A DNA stretch of 64,000 bases from Rattus norvegicus (taxonomy: Eukaryota > Chordata > Mammalia > Rodentia > Muridae): positions 41,077,725 through 41,141,724 of the forward strand of contig NC_086031.1 in NCBI RefSeq assembly GCF_036323735.1, read 5' to 3'. The translations under genes and the position numbers were made by a program. Each line of letters opens with the position of its first letter. Position 1 is the first letter of the stretch. Of this stretch, positions 34,741-46,481 are shown piece by piece. Below the pieces are notes generated by a model. The model ran no database searches. It was not told the DNA's origin and worked only from the letters and a program-made list of their open reading frames with translations.

Positions 34741-35804
34741 CTGAAGTCATATTCTGAGCACTGTTGTTGAAAATCGTGTGGCCTAGGATCCATAGATTTA
34801 CTTTTAGGATCTCTCGGTTTTTATGCCCACCCCATGCTGTTTCCATTGCTGGATTTATGATTTGAGACCAGGTCTTATGATGCACCTAGCCTTTCTCTTT
34901 TGTCTCAGCATTTCTTTATCTACGTGTGGCCTTGTCTGTTTCCATGTAGACTTTAGGATTGTTCTTCCCATTTCTATAAGGAATACCATTGATATTTTGG
35001 TGGTAATTAGCATTAAATTTGTGACTCACTTTGGATAACATGAATGTTTTAACGATATTAATATTAATATTACATCTTCCAATCTTTGAAAAGCTTTTTC
35101 TTTCTTTGCTATCTTTTCAAATGATCTCATGTAATTTTTTTTTTTTTGTAGAGAACGTCTACTTCCTCGGATAAATTTATTCCTAGGTATTTCTGGTAGC
35201 TATTGTGAATGTAGTTATTTACGGTTCCTTTCTCAGCAAGTTCATTATCAGTGTATGTAAACGCTACCGAGTTTTATATCTTGTTCCTCTACTGGTTAAG
35301 TTTATGATTTCTAATGGTCTTTTAGTGAAGTCTTTAGACTCTGTAGTCGAATCTTTAAACTACAGGGAGATAAAGTTGCTGGTGCCTGTATACACAAAAT
35401 TGAGTATAACTTTTGACTTCCCCAGAACATAACAAGTAATAGCTTGCAGTTGTCCCGTTGCCTTATCTAGGCGGAAACAGCCAATGAACACCTATGTGCT
35501 ATACTGTCTGATACTGAAAAACAGACAAGGACTATAAGAAATCATCTTTTACTGGGATACACAATTTATTGGAAAAACTGTTCATGTTGAAAGATCAGTG
35601 CATGCTTGCAGACTTATAAGTAGACATCACAAAACAAACTCACCACAGTAGCAGTGGAAGGGAGCTATAAAATTATTACCGTGGTACAGTATTACTGGAA
35701 CTAATTTTATGCGGGTGTGATGGGGCACTACATCTTTGTGTACACGCACATTTCTCTTCACCGTAATGGCACCAAGTAGGGCACATGTTTATGTGTATGA
35801 GTTT

Positions 35805-35935
35805 CAATGCTTTTTTTTTTCCCACGCTAGTCTGAAAATTCCTTTGTAGACCAGAGGGTGGCCTTAAACTCAAGATTTGCCTGCTTCTACCTTCCAAGTG
35901 CTGGGACATACATCACCATGGCCACCAGCAAATTT
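35805..35935 (-). mobile_element. B1 SINE
   Basis: A T-rich tail, then 'gaccagagggtggccttaaa', 'tgcctgcttctaccttcca' and 'agtgctgggacata' match antisense B1. Confidence 0.78.
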
Positions 35936-35939
35936 TGGT

Positions 35940-36260
35940 AAGTGTGTGCATATATGTTTTTGTTCCTGTATACATGGACATGTACTCATGGATGTGGAGA
36001 CAACAGAGCTGTGTTTGTATCAGTGTCTTCCCTAATTGATCTTCTACCTTCCCTTTTTTAAAGATAGTGTCTCTCACTGATCCTAAAGCTCAGTGATTTG
36101 GCTAAGCTCACTAGCTAACAACTCACAGGAATCCTCCTGTCTCACATCCCCAACACTGTGGTGACAGAAACATGCCACCAGGCCTGGATTTTTTTTTTTA
36201 CATGATTTCCGGAGAATCCAAATCCTCATGGTTATTATCTACCTAGTCATCTCCCTAGTC
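35940..36260 (-). mobile_element. B4/RSINE1-type SINE
   Basis: 'agtgtctctcactgatccta', 'cacaggaatcctcctgtctc' and 'cagaaacatgccaccaggcc' in this order, ending with a diverged reversed tRNA-like head. Confidence 0.65.
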
Positions 36261-36539
36261 ACATGTTAACTTTTTGCATTACATGTATGTATAGTTAATG
36301 GTAGTATTTTTTTGTACTTTTGTAGTATTTTTGTTAAGTATGCCCATACTTAACTTTTACACTTATAAGCTTTATAGTTCACCTTTGCATCATTTCAAAT
36401 TGTTGCAATACTCAGAAGGAAACTTTGCTTATCAGCAGATCTGTATAATTCAGACCCATGGCTGTTCAGGGGGCAATGGTTTCTATGGTCACAGCAGCAA
36501 CAAACAGGGATAGTCTGGCTCCCTTCCTTCTTATTTTCT

Positions 36540-36740
36540 TTAAGATTTACTTTGTTGACCACATTATTTGTGTGGGGGAATGTGCACAGTTATACATGGA
36601 GTCTAGGTAAGAGCTTCAGATCTCCTGGAGCTGGGGTCCCAGACATTATGAGCCACCAAGTGTATGGGGTGTGGGGACTGGACTCGGCCTCTGGAAGAAC
36701 AGCAGGCATTCTTAACTGCTGAGACGTCTCCTCAGCACCG
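36540..36740 (-). mobile_element. B2 SINE
   Basis: Reversed B2 body ('gatctcctggagctggggtc', 'tctggaagaacagcaggcat') with the tRNA-like head ('ctgagacgtctcctcagcac') at the right end. Confidence 0.78.
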
Positions 36741-37146
36741 TCCCTTTCTGCTCATATGTCCCCATCTTCCTTTCTTGCCTTTCTAAGCTAGGACATTTAG
36801 TAATAAATAACAGAAGTGAAAATGGACACTGATAATCATATCCTGCTCCAGATCTTAGGGAAAATGATGTCCACTCTTCTGGCCGTGCATGGTGGTTACT
36901 GTGGGTTTGTGACAGACATTGCTATATTGAGGTTTATGCCTTCTGTGAATAATTTTCACAGAGTTTTTTTTATCATAAGGAAATGCTGGGCTGTATTGCA
37001 TTCACACTCCACATACTTTCCCGTTGTCACTCAGTACGGTGTCTGATGTAGATAGCCAGTAAGTACTTGGTAAATGAGAAAATAGGATTGGGTATTCTTG
37101 GAGTTTGGATATTGTCAGGCCTGATTGGAAAGTCAGTGGTCCAAAT

Positions 37147-37163
37147 AAAATTATACTCATACT
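37147..37163. repeat. Left target-site duplication of the young L1
   Basis: The 17-bp sequence 'aaaattatactcatact' is repeated at 40673-40689, directly after the L1 poly-A tail. Confidence 0.95.
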
Positions 37164-39957
37164 CAGAGCTAAAATCAACCAAGTAGAAACAAAAAGGACC
37201 ATAGAAAGAATCAACAGAACCAAAAGTTGGTTCTTGGAGAAAATCAACAAGATAGATAAACCCTTAGCCAGACTAACGAGAGGACACAGAGAGTGGGTCC
37301 AAATTAACAAAATCAGAAATGAAAAGGGAGACATAACTACAGATTCAGAGGAAATTCAAAAAATCATCAGATCTTACTATAAAAGCCTATATTCAACAAA
37401 ATTTGAAAATCTGCAGGAAATGGACAATTTCCTAGACAGATACCAGGTACCGAAATTAAATCAGGAACAGATAAACCAGTTAAACAACCCCATAACTCCT
37501 AAGGAAATAGAAGCAGTCATTAAAGGTCTCCCAACCAAAAAGACCCCAGGCCCAGACCAGTTTAGTGCAGAATTCTATCAGACCTTCATAGAAGACCGCA
37601 TACCAATACTATCCAAACTGTTCCACAAAATTGAAACAGATGGAGCCCTACCGAATTCCTTCTATGAATCCACAATTACTCTTATACCTAAACCACACAA
37701 ATACACAACAAAGAAAGAGAACTTCAGACCAATTTCCCTTATGAATATCGACGCAAAAATACTCAATAAAATTCTGGCAAACCGAATCCAAGAGCACATC
37801 AAAACAATCATCCACCATGATCAAGTAGGCTTCATCCCAGGCATGCAGGGATGGTTTAATATACGGAAAACCATCAACGTGATCCATTATATAAACAAAC
37901 TGAAAGAACAAAACCACATGATCATTTCATTAGATGCTGAGAAAGCATTTGACAAAATTCAACACCCCTTCATGATAAAAGTCCTGGAAAGAATAGGAAT
38001 TCAAGGCCCATACCTAAACATAGTAAAAGCCATATACAGCAAACCAGTTGCTAACATTAAACTAAATGGAGAGAAACTTGAAGCAATCCCACTAAAATCA
38101 GGGACTAGACAAGGCTGCCCACTCTCTCCCTACTTATTCAATATAGTTCTTGAAGTTCTAGCCAGAGCAATCAGACAACAAAAGGAGGTCAAGGGGATAT
38201 AGATTGGTAAAGAAGAAGTCAAAATATCACTATTTGCAGATGATATGATAGTATATTTAAGTGATCCAAAAAGTTCCACCAGAGAACTACTAAAGCTGAT
38301 AAACAACTTCAGCAAAGTGGCTGGGTATAAAATTAACTCAAATAAATCAGTAGCCTTCCTCTACACAAAAGAGAAACTAGCCGAGAAAGAAATTAGGGAA
38401 ACGACACCCTTCATAATAGACCCAAACAATATAAAGTACCTCGGTGTGACTTTAACCAAGTAAAAGATCTGTACAATAAGAACTTCAAGACACTGAAGAA
38501 AGAAATTGAAGAAGACCTCAGAAGATGGAAAGATCTCCCATGCTCATGGATTGGCAGGATTAATACAGTAAAAATGGTCATTTTACCAAAAGCAATCTAC
38601 ACATTCAATGCAATCCCCATCAAAATACCAATCCAATTCTTCAAAGAGTTAGACAGAACAATTTGCAAATTCATCTGTAATAACAAAAAACCCAGAATAG
38701 CTAAAACTATCCTCAACAATAAAAGGACTTCAGGGGGAATCACTATCCCTGAACTCAAGCAGTATTACAGAGCAATAGTGATAAAAACTGCATGGTATTG
38801 GTACAGAGACAGACAGATAGACCAATGGAATAGAATTGAAGACCCAGAAATGAACCCACACACCTATGGTCACTTGATTTTTGACAAAGGAGCCAAAACC
38901 ATCCAATGGAAAAAAAGATAGCATTTTCAGCAAATGGTGCTGGTTCAACTGGAGGTCAACATGTAGAAGAATGCAGATCGATCCATGCTTATCACCCTGT
39001 ACAAAGCTTAAGTCCAAGTGGATCAAGGACCTCCACATCAAACCAGACACACTCAAACTAATAGAAGAAAAACTAGGGCAGCATCTCCAACACATGGGCA
39101 CTGGAAAAAATTTCCTGAACAAAACACCAATGGCTTATGCTCTAAGATCAAGAATCGACAAATGGGATCTCATAAACCTGCAAAGCTTCTGTAAGGCAAA
39201 GGACGCTGTGGTTAGGACAAAACGGCAACCAACAGATTGGGAAAAGATCTTTACCAATCCTACAACAAATAGAGGCCTTATATCCAAAATATACAAAGAA
39301 CTCAAGAAGTTAGACCGCAGGGAGACAAATAACCCTATTAAAAAATGGGGTTCAGAGCTAAACAAACAATTCACAGCTGAGGAATGCCAAATGGCTGAGA
39401 AACACCTAAAGAAATGTTCAACATCTTTAGTCATAAGGGAAATGCAAATCAAAACAACCCTGAGATTTCACCTCACACCAGTGAGAATGGCTAAGATCAA
39501 AAACTCAGGTGACAACAAATGCTGGCGAGGATGCAGAGAAAGAGGAACACTCCTCCATTGTTGGTGGGATTGCAGACTGGTACAAGCATTCTGGAAATCA
39601 GTCTGGAGGTTCCTCAGAAAATTGGACATTGAACTGCCTGAGGATCCAGCTATACCTCTCTTGGGCATATACCCAAAAGATGCCCCAACATATAAAAAAG
39701 ACACGTGCTCCACTATGTTCATCGCAGCCTTATTTATAATAGCCAGAAGCTGGAAAGAACCCAGATGCCCTTCAACAGAGGAATGGATACAGAAAATGTG
39801 GTACATCTACACAATGGAATATTACTCAGCTATCAAAAACAATGACTTTATGAAATTCGTAGGCAAATGGTTGGAACTGGAAAATATCATCCTGAGTGAG
39901 CTAACCCAATCACAGAAAGACATACATGGTATGCACTCATTGATAAGTGGCTATTAG
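37164..39957 (+). pseudogene. Young 5'-truncated L1 ORF2
   Basis: The insertion starts inside ORF2 at the point matching about 14802 of the other L1, so the endonuclease and the start of ORF2 are absent. The RT domain is well preserved, with LDAEKAFD, GTRQGCPLSP and an intact FADD site (38233-38244). Breaks: a TAG at 38200-38202 where the other copy has CAG; loss of 4 bp in 'aagcaag' near 38459; and a 7-A run at 38910-38916 that shifts the frame. After that the C-terminal region, including a CWRGC...HCWWDC zinc-knuckle-like cluster, is open to the natural stop at 39957 (ends SLISGY). It cannot make an active ORF2p. Confidence 0.95.
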
Positions 39958-40672
39958 CCCAAATGCTTGAATTACCCTAGATGCCTAGAACAAATGAAAC
40001 TCAAGACGGATGATCAAAATGTGAATGCTTCACTCCTTCTTTAAAAGGGGAACAAGAATACCCTTGGCAGGGAAGAGAGAGGCAAAGATTAAAACAGAGA
40101 CAGAAGGAACACCCATTCAGAGCCTGCCCCACATGTGGCCCATACATGTACAGCCACCCATATAGACAAGATGGATGAAGCAAAGAAGTGCAGACCGACA
40201 GGAGCCGGATGTAGATCGCTCCTGAGAGAAACAGCCAGAATACAGCAAATACAGAGGCGAATGCCAGCAGCAAACCACTGAACTGAGAATAGGACCCCGT
40301 TGAAGGAATCAGAGAAAGAACTGGAAGAGCTTGAAGGAGCTCGAGACCCCATATGTACAACAATGCCAAGCAACCAGAGCTTCCAGGGACTAAGCCACTA
40401 CCTAAAGACTATACATGGACTGACCCTGGACTCTGATCTCATAGGTAGCAATGAATATCCTAGTAAGAGCACCAGTGGAAGGGGAAGCCCTGGGTCCTGC
40501 TAAGACTGAACCCCCAGTGAACTAGACTTTTGGGGGGAGGGCGGCAATGGGGGGAGGGTGAGGAGGGGAACACCCATAAGGAAGGGGAGGGGGGAGGGGG
40601 GATGTTTGCCCGGAAACCGGGAAAGGGAATAACACTCGAAATGTATATAAGAAATACTCAAGTTAATAAAAA
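39958..40672 (+). mobile_element. L1 3' UTR and poly-A tail
   Basis: The 3' UTR follows the ORF2 stop. It carries a G-rich polypurine tract and ends 'aagttaataaaaaaaa' before the right target-site duplication, giving the complete 3' end of the 3.5-kb insertion 37164-40672. Confidence 0.93.
40531..40601 (+). other. G-rich tract of L1 3' UTR (G-quadruplex potential)
   Basis: Many runs of three or more G are separated by short spacers ('ggggggagggcggcaat', 'gaggggaacac', 'ggaggggggaggggg'). Such tracts are a conserved feature of rodent L1 3' UTRs; folding is inferred. Confidence 0.8.
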
Positions 40673-40689
40673 AAAATTATACTCATACT
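40673..40689. repeat. Right target-site duplication of the young L1
   Basis: Exact copy of 37147-37163. The empty site would have been a single copy joined to 'agaaccttcc'. Confidence 0.95.
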
Positions 40690-41100
40690 AGAACCTTCCT
40701 TCTCCTGATCATAACTTTTACTCTATTGTAAAAGCCATCAGGGGAATTTGGTGGTATCCTTCAAGTGTCATTAGGATGGTTGTTCTTGTCAGTTTGGTGG
40801 GATTTAGGATCAGATGGGACAAAAGCACCTGAGTGTGCATGTGAGGGGGTTTCTAGATCACAGTAGCTAGAGCAAAAAGACCTACAGTAAATGTGGCGGC
40901 ACTATCACACAGACTGGGATCCTGGACTGCATAGAGAGGTGAAAGTGAGCTGAGCATGTGTACTCCTTTCTCTCTGCTTCCTGACTGCGGGTAATGTGAC
41001 CAGCAATCACAAGTTCCTGCAATCATGCCTCTCCTGCCATGGTGGACAGGATCTTCCAACCCTGTATCAAAATGAACCCTTCTTTAGTGAAAGTAACAAA
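40690..41100. other. No gene recognised
   Basis: Flank of the L1. It includes a block ('gcttcctgactgcgggta') similar to one at about 59360, suggesting a shared old repeat. Confidence 0.35.
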
Positions 41101-41710
41101 TACAGACATCTTCAATGACCCTAAGGCAGCCCAAGGCCTAGTTGCTGCTAATTGCAGCTACCAGCTGTTCCTGACTCTGCCCTGAGGCCCTAAACTGACC
41201 CTTGACCCTGCTGTGGAATTGCTATGCTAGAGACTGGATGGCCTACTAGGTTGCTGCTCACGGTGTTGTCTTGCCTGAAGTTCAGATTATGCAGATTCAA
41301 GTTCTTTCTCCCCACTAACAAATCATGCTTGCACTGTGGTGCCAGCAAAGCAATGCCCTGTGGGTTGAGAATGAGAATTCGTTAGGAGAAGGTTCCATAC
41401 CTGGACACTTGAGGCTCTCAAAGCCATCAATGAGTCAATGATGGGTGTAGCCACAACTTGGCCCGGACTGCTTATTTGTGCATACCTTTGCTCACTAACC
41501 CTAATCCACTTGTCAGGACCCTGAAGATGAACCTGAGAGTGTCTCTGACCACTTTATGTGTTCCTCTTTACCATGTAGTCATATTGAATAAATCTCTTTC
41601 CTCTGATTTTCGCAAATGCTTATCTATTTAACTGGTATACTGAGAATGGATGGGTAAGCCAAGTTTGTTGGGGTTGCTAGGGCCCAGTTCCTAACCCTGA
41701 CATCTCAAAA
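41100..41710 (+). repeat. LTR-like segment (tentative)
   Basis: Composition and the closing block ('attgaataaatctctttcct' with AATAAA, then 'gttgctagggcccagttcc') look like a decayed LTR with its polyadenylation region. No terminal repeats or internal retroviral sequence are visible, so this is only a suggestion. Confidence 0.3.
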
Positions 41711-41962
41711 ACTCTAATTCCAAAAGAGTTCACATTCTGAGACTTTAGATGGCTATGAATTCAAGCACTAGTCAACCCAACAGAGCAATTTTTACAGTGA
41801 AGTAGAAACTCATGAATCAAAAGTCCATGAAGAACAAACTTTCAAATTTTTGATTGAAGACAAAAATCCTATACTACCATGGATCACCTCATTCACCTTC
41901 TCTAGACTGAGGCCAAATGAGGTAACCTCTACAAAGAAGTCTCTAGAACAGTAAAGTAGTTT

Positions 41963-42083
41963 AAAAAATGCGCTGTGGGGATTGGGGATTTAGCTCAGCG
42001 GTAGAGCGCTTGCTTAGCAAGTGCAAGGCCCTGAGTTCAGTCCCCAGCTCCGGAAAAAAAGAAAAGAAAAAAAATGCACTGTG
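41963..42083 (+). mobile_element. ID element with 15-bp target-site duplications
   Basis: A full ID body ('ggattggggatttagctca', 'cggtagagcgcttgcttag', 'gagttcagtccccagctcc') with an A-rich tail occupies 41978-42068. It lies between 'aaaaaatgcgctgtg' (41963-41977) and 'aaaaaatgcactgtg' (42069-42083), which differ by one CpG-type transition. Confidence 0.93.
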
Positions 42084-42181
42084 ACCATTTCTTGGGAGGC
42101 ATGAGCAGACATCTTCTCACTCTGGATAGGATACAACAGCATCAACTCTAGCACAGTAACACAACATTATTATGAATAATG

Positions 42182-42540
42182 TGGTTGTTTGAATATGCTT
42201 GTCCTGTGGGAAGTGGCACAATTAGGAGGTGTGGTTTTACTGCAGGAGGTGTGGCCCTGTTGGAGGAAGTCTGTCACTGTGGAGGTAAGACTTTGGGGTC
42301 TCATATATATGTTCAAGTCTGGACAGTGTGACACAGAATCTCCTCCTGGGCGCCTTCAGATCAAGTTCAGATCTCAGTTCCTCCAGCATCATGTCTACCT
42401 GCATAGTGCCAGGCTTCCTGTCATGATAATGGGCTGAACCTCTGAATTTGTAAGCCAACCCCAATTCGATGTTTTAATTTATGAGTTGCTTTGGTCATGG
42501 TGTCTCTACACAGCAATAAAACTCTAACTAAGATAGGATA
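42182..42540 (+). repeat. Rodent interspersed repeat
   Basis: 'ggttgtttgaatatgcttgt', 'ggcacaattaggaggtgtgg', 'aacctctgaatttgtaagcc' and 'ttggtcatggtgtctctaca' form the forward version of the repeat seen reversed at 7.3 and 23.7 kb. Confidence 0.7.
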
Positions 42541-42809
42541 GTACAACCAGCCAAAACAAGATGATTCTACCCAAAGGTAGTGTGGACAGCCAGTGTATTT
42601 ACCATGGTTACTTATAAGTGCATGAGTTATTCAAAGGCTGCTTCATAACCAAAGAGTCTGCAATAAAATAGATAAAAAATGCACTGTGACTGTTCCTTGG
42701 GAGGTATGAGCAGGCATCTACTCACTCTGGAGAGGGTACAACAGTATTCCTTCTGGCAGAGTAATACAATATCATTATAGATACTGTGGTTCTTTGAATG
42801 TGCTTGGAA

Positions 42810-43480
42810 TGTCAGTAGACCTGAGGCTGATATGGAAAATAAGGACCGTACCCTTTAAGAGAGCATGTTCTTTGCTTCCCCACCCAACCCCAGGAAGAGG
42901 ATTGTTCCTGGCCCATCCAGAGGACTTGCAACCATTACAACTTGCTAAAGGCTGGTGAGTGGGACCAATAAAGGGAAAGAGGGCCTTCAAGGAGAGGACT
43001 CTAAGGCTTGAAGTCCCCTCCTAGAAACTGCCACTTCTAAATACTTGATTGTCTAGGTTCCTTTTGCTCTCTCCATGGATGTTGCCTCCAATATTTCCCA
43101 TACTAGCAGCCCTCCTCCCTTCACTCTTTCTTTGCTTTCCCTGTGAAGCCTTCTTCCACTTTCCAAAGCCCATGTCCACATGTCTTTCCTCAGTGACTCA
43201 ACTCTTCCTATCACTCACTTTTTCTGTGTAGATTTTCCTCCCAGGACATGTATCTCTTTGTCCTTTCAACAGAATGAACTCAGTAGCTTTCCTAGACAAT
43301 TCAACCAAGAGACCTATTCTTAATCCTGGAAGGGGGTTCATCTGGGGCTGAAGACCCCAGTGACACACACAAGTATGGATGACAGCTTGCAGGCAATTCC
43401 TTAGAAGAGTCTCTTTTCCCCAGTAATTGTTTGCTCTAGTGGGAGGGACCTCCTAAATCTCTTAAGTTTCTACCTTCTCA
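42810..43480. other. No gene recognised
   Basis: Mixed-composition DNA; short frames only. Confidence 0.35.
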
Positions 43481-43482
43481 AG

Positions 43483-43565
43483 CCTTGTAAATTGTACGAA
43501 CTTTCTGAGCCTTGTGAATTGTATGAGCTTCATGAGGATTGTAAATCATATGAACTTTGCAAGAC
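43483..43565. repeat. Short tandem repeat, ~27-bp unit, three diverged copies
   Basis: 'ccttgtaaattgtacgaact', 'ccttgtgaattgtatgagct' and 'gattgtaaatcatatgaact' are consecutive related units. Confidence 0.75.
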
Positions 43566-43569
43566 TAGT

Positions 43570-45070
43570 AAGTTTCCTCAGTTTCCTTAGAGGCTTCCTC
43601 CAAGTTAGAGAAAATCATTACACAACAAAAGAGTCTAATTCTCCTTGTTTTCCTCATTAGTCCACAATTTTACTGGCCTGGCAGATTTCTCCTACTGCTT
43701 AGTTCTACAAATGTTTTCATGAGGAATTACTGTCCGTTTCACTGAGGTTGACCTTCCAGGTGTCCAGAACATGGTCCTCTTTGTACCACTTGAGTCAGAA
43801 AGGATTTGCAAACAAGCACTACTGGAAATCCTTCTTTTCCTCCTGGCATCAGCTGTCTGTACTAAAATAACTCTGTTCTTAATGAAAGAAAAGCATTCTG
43901 GAGAGAGGTGGAGCCTGTGCACTATGCCAGATGAGATCTCATTACTCTGGGAGCTTCTGAGGCAGATCAACTCCAAACAGCCACACAAAAGCCTTCTCTT
44001 AGCCCTGTGTGCAACCCTAGGAAAACAAACCTTCATGATCAGTTAATAGTTAGTGCCACACCCTTGACAAGACTTCTGGAATTTCTGGACTCCTTCTCTG
44101 CCTGGATGTTGGTTTCCCAGTAAGAAAGAGCACAGTCAGGGCTGTAGTGACTCAAAAAGTAGGTCATAAATATCTCTGAATCAAATTACTGAGGTTAATT
44201 CCTGGCAGCAGGCACTACAGCAAGTCTCTGTATTTGTTTTTCTTTCCTCCTGGTATTACAAAGACAAAGCGTTGAATGTTCATGTTTCTTTCACCCTGAA
44301 CAAAGAAAGGGCAGAGAATTCAGTATTACTCATATCTACGCATGTCTTAGTGCATGTAAAATTCAAGGCACTTTCTAAGGGTAGTTTCCATGAAATCAAA
44401 CTGACAAGGTTGATAGTAAATTATCCTAGTTTTTAGAAACTAGAAAAGTCCCAGAAAGAGTCAGTTCATTCACATCCCAGCCAGATCGTCCATGTGGCTC
44501 ACAAACTATATGCTAAGCAGAAGTTCTAATAGGACCATGGCTCTACAGATGCAGGCCAAATGCAGACTCCAAGCAAAACTGCTCCCAGGCATAATCCTTT
44601 TAAATGGGTGTAACTTGGCTGTGGGTAAAGAGCTTCCATGCCAATGTGAGAAGCCAGGGAAAGCCAGACAAGGAAGTATCCATCTGTAATCCCAAAGTTC
44701 TGAGGGTGAGGTGGGAGGTGGGGACAGGAGAATCCATGAAAGCCCAGAGACCAGCTAATCAGAGTATACAGCAGTGGCCAACAGGAAACACTGTCCCAAA
44801 GGTGAGGATGCACCCCCAAGTTTGTCTTCTGACTCTGTGTGGGTGACACAGAATGTGCATGCCCACATTGTTAAGGGTGGGAAATGGCTGCAAGAGCTGG
44901 TTTCATGGAGATAGGCACTGGGACATATTTCTGGTGATCAGCTCATTTAACGCCAACAGCCACCATGGCAGGAGAGGCTGGGGTAAAAGTTCCAACAGCA
45001 ATTCACTGAACAAAGGGAATTCCTTGATGACATCGAGACAATATTCCTCTTACATAAAGAAGGTTAAAAT
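43570..45070. other. No gene recognised
   Basis: The opposed frames at 43692-44036 (minus) and 43771-44046 (plus) overlap each other and show no known domain. A diverged B4-like piece may lie at about 44660-44870 ('gtatccatctgtaatcccaa' to the 'gcatgcccacattg' end). Confidence 0.35.
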
Positions 45071-45074
45071 AACA

Positions 45075-45235
45075 ATGAGGGTCACTGAGGTGGCTCCATA
45101 GATAAAGAAACTCCCCATGAAGCAAGCCTGACATAGCTAAAGGCCTGTGACCCACACAGTAGAAGACAACTAAGTCTTACAAGTTATCCTTTGACACCCA
45201 CACATGGATGTCATGGTGAGCTCATACACAGAAAT
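45075..45235 (+). mobile_element. B3-type SINE
   Basis: 'tcactgaggtggctccatag', 'gtgacccacacagtagaaga' and 'gttatcctttgacacccaca' follow the B3 order. Confidence 0.7.
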
Positions 45236-45330
45236 GGGGGGGGGGGCGGGGAGGGAGAGGGAGAGACGGACGGGTTGATGGATGGATGGGCAAGGGCAGA
45301 TGGACAGATGGGTAGATGATTAGATAATAC
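45236..45330. repeat. G-run and GGGA/GATG-rich simple sequence
   Basis: A run of ten or so G leads into GGGAGA then GATGGATG-type sequence, at the tail of the B3. Confidence 0.85.
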
Positions 45331-45747
45331 GGAATCAGCAAAACCCTGTCCCTGCCTATAGGGACACTGGATGAACCATGATTCTTCTTGAAGCACTCAT
45401 CCATGCTTCATGTTTTTTCTATCGCCTCTCTCTCCCCTAACAGTGGTGCTTAAGTTACACTTAAAAATGTCTTTTAATAAATTTCAACTCTGCCTCCTAC
45501 TGTCTACTGCTAATTCTGAGACCAAGCCAAAGATCCATTTTAATGGAGTTCCTCCAGCTGCCTCGGGTGACAACATGCAGCTATGCTTCTGTCACTTCCC
45601 TGCTGAAGACCCTTACAGGCACCCAAGCTCCTCTCACTTAGGCGAGCCCTAGGTCTGCCTGCCCTCACTTATGGCCCAGAACTCACCCTGTCTACCTCTT
45701 CCCTCTCTCAAACTTCAGGCCCTCTTCCTTAGCAAGCCAAAAATGCC

Positions 45748-45955
45748 CTGCAGGACTAAAGATATGGCTCAGCATTTAACATCCCTTGCTTCTCTTGCTG
45801 AGAACCCAAGTTGAATTCCAGCAACCATAAAGGGTCCTTTACACTGCCTGTAACTCCAGGGAACCCGATGCCCTCTTTCTGGCCTCTGTAGGCACCTCAC
45901 TCACATGCACATACCCACGTAAGTAAACAATAAAATACTTGAAGAAAACAAAGTC
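45748..45955 (+). mobile_element. B2 SINE
   Basis: 'aaagatatggctcagcattt', 'gttgaattccagcaaccata', 'gatgccctctttctggcctc' and an AATAAAA-bearing tail are typical of B2. Confidence 0.82.
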
Positions 45956-46344
45956 CGTTAAAGAGTTTCTTTAATCTAACAACAAAACCCTTCTTGAGTG
46001 AATTATGTTACCATACTCTGGAGAAACCAAATAATTTTGTGTGCCCATTACATATTTAATTGAACTCTTCACAGCCATTGAATCATATTGATAGAAAGTA
46101 TTTAACAGTATAGAAGCAGTATTCACGGCATATAAAAAGTGAAAAAAATTAAAAATCACGCAAATAAGAATCCTGAAGGGCAAGTGTCTGATTGTGAGAA
46201 ATGGGAGGGGAAGGCTCCCATTACAAGAATTTGGAAGTATGTTGTGTTTCTGTGTTTTCCTTCCTGTGTCCATCTGGCTCAGGGAAGGCTTTATTGCACA
46301 CACCAAGAGAAAGATGTGCTGCTCTTCAGCTTTTTCTGTGTTTG

Positions 46345-46468
46345 TTTTTGTTTGTTTGAGGCAGAGTCTCTCTATTTAGTCCTGGCTGTCCTGGAACTCA
46401 TTAAGTAGACTAAGCGGGACTGGAATTCACAAAGATCCTGCTGCCTCTGCCTCCTGGACTGCTGCTTA
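46345..46468 (-). mobile_element. B1 SINE
   Basis: A GTTTGTTTT tail, then 'gaggcagagtctctctattt', 'cctggctgtcctggaactca' and 'ctgcctctgcctcctggact' give a well-preserved antisense B1. Confidence 0.88.
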
Positions 46469-46481
46469 GCTTTTGATGTTT

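Larger units (their letters stand above)
33160..35440 (-). mobile_element. Old L1 ORF2 remnant, antisense, interrupted
   Basis: Plus-strand text such as 'actgttggacacctagattg', 'tccaggagtggaataggta' and 'aggagactcgccacactgcc' is the reversed C-terminal ORF2 and 3' end of an old L1. Weaker similarity continues through 33480-33830, 34020-34160 and 34740-35430. It is broken by a TG/AG microsatellite, a B1 and another repeat, and has no open frame of note. Confidence 0.6.
41938..42808. repeat. Diverged local duplication (two copies about 600 bp apart)
   Basis: The copy at 41938-42203 (containing the ID insertion) and the copy at 42652-42808 share a series of blocks: 'aaaaaatgc.ctgtgac', 'cttgggagg.atgagcag.ca', 'ctcactctgga.ag', 'gtggtt.tttgaat.tgctt'. 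The ID insertion is in the left copy only. Confidence 0.75.

Noticed and set aside
37002..39806. Minus-strand frames inside the L1 copies
   Set aside because: They are shadows of ORF2; the same shadows occur in both L1 copies and follow ORF2 codon structure.
43692..44046. Opposed 114- and 91-codon frames
   Set aside because: They overlap on opposite strands, neither shows a known family, and no exon signals frame them.
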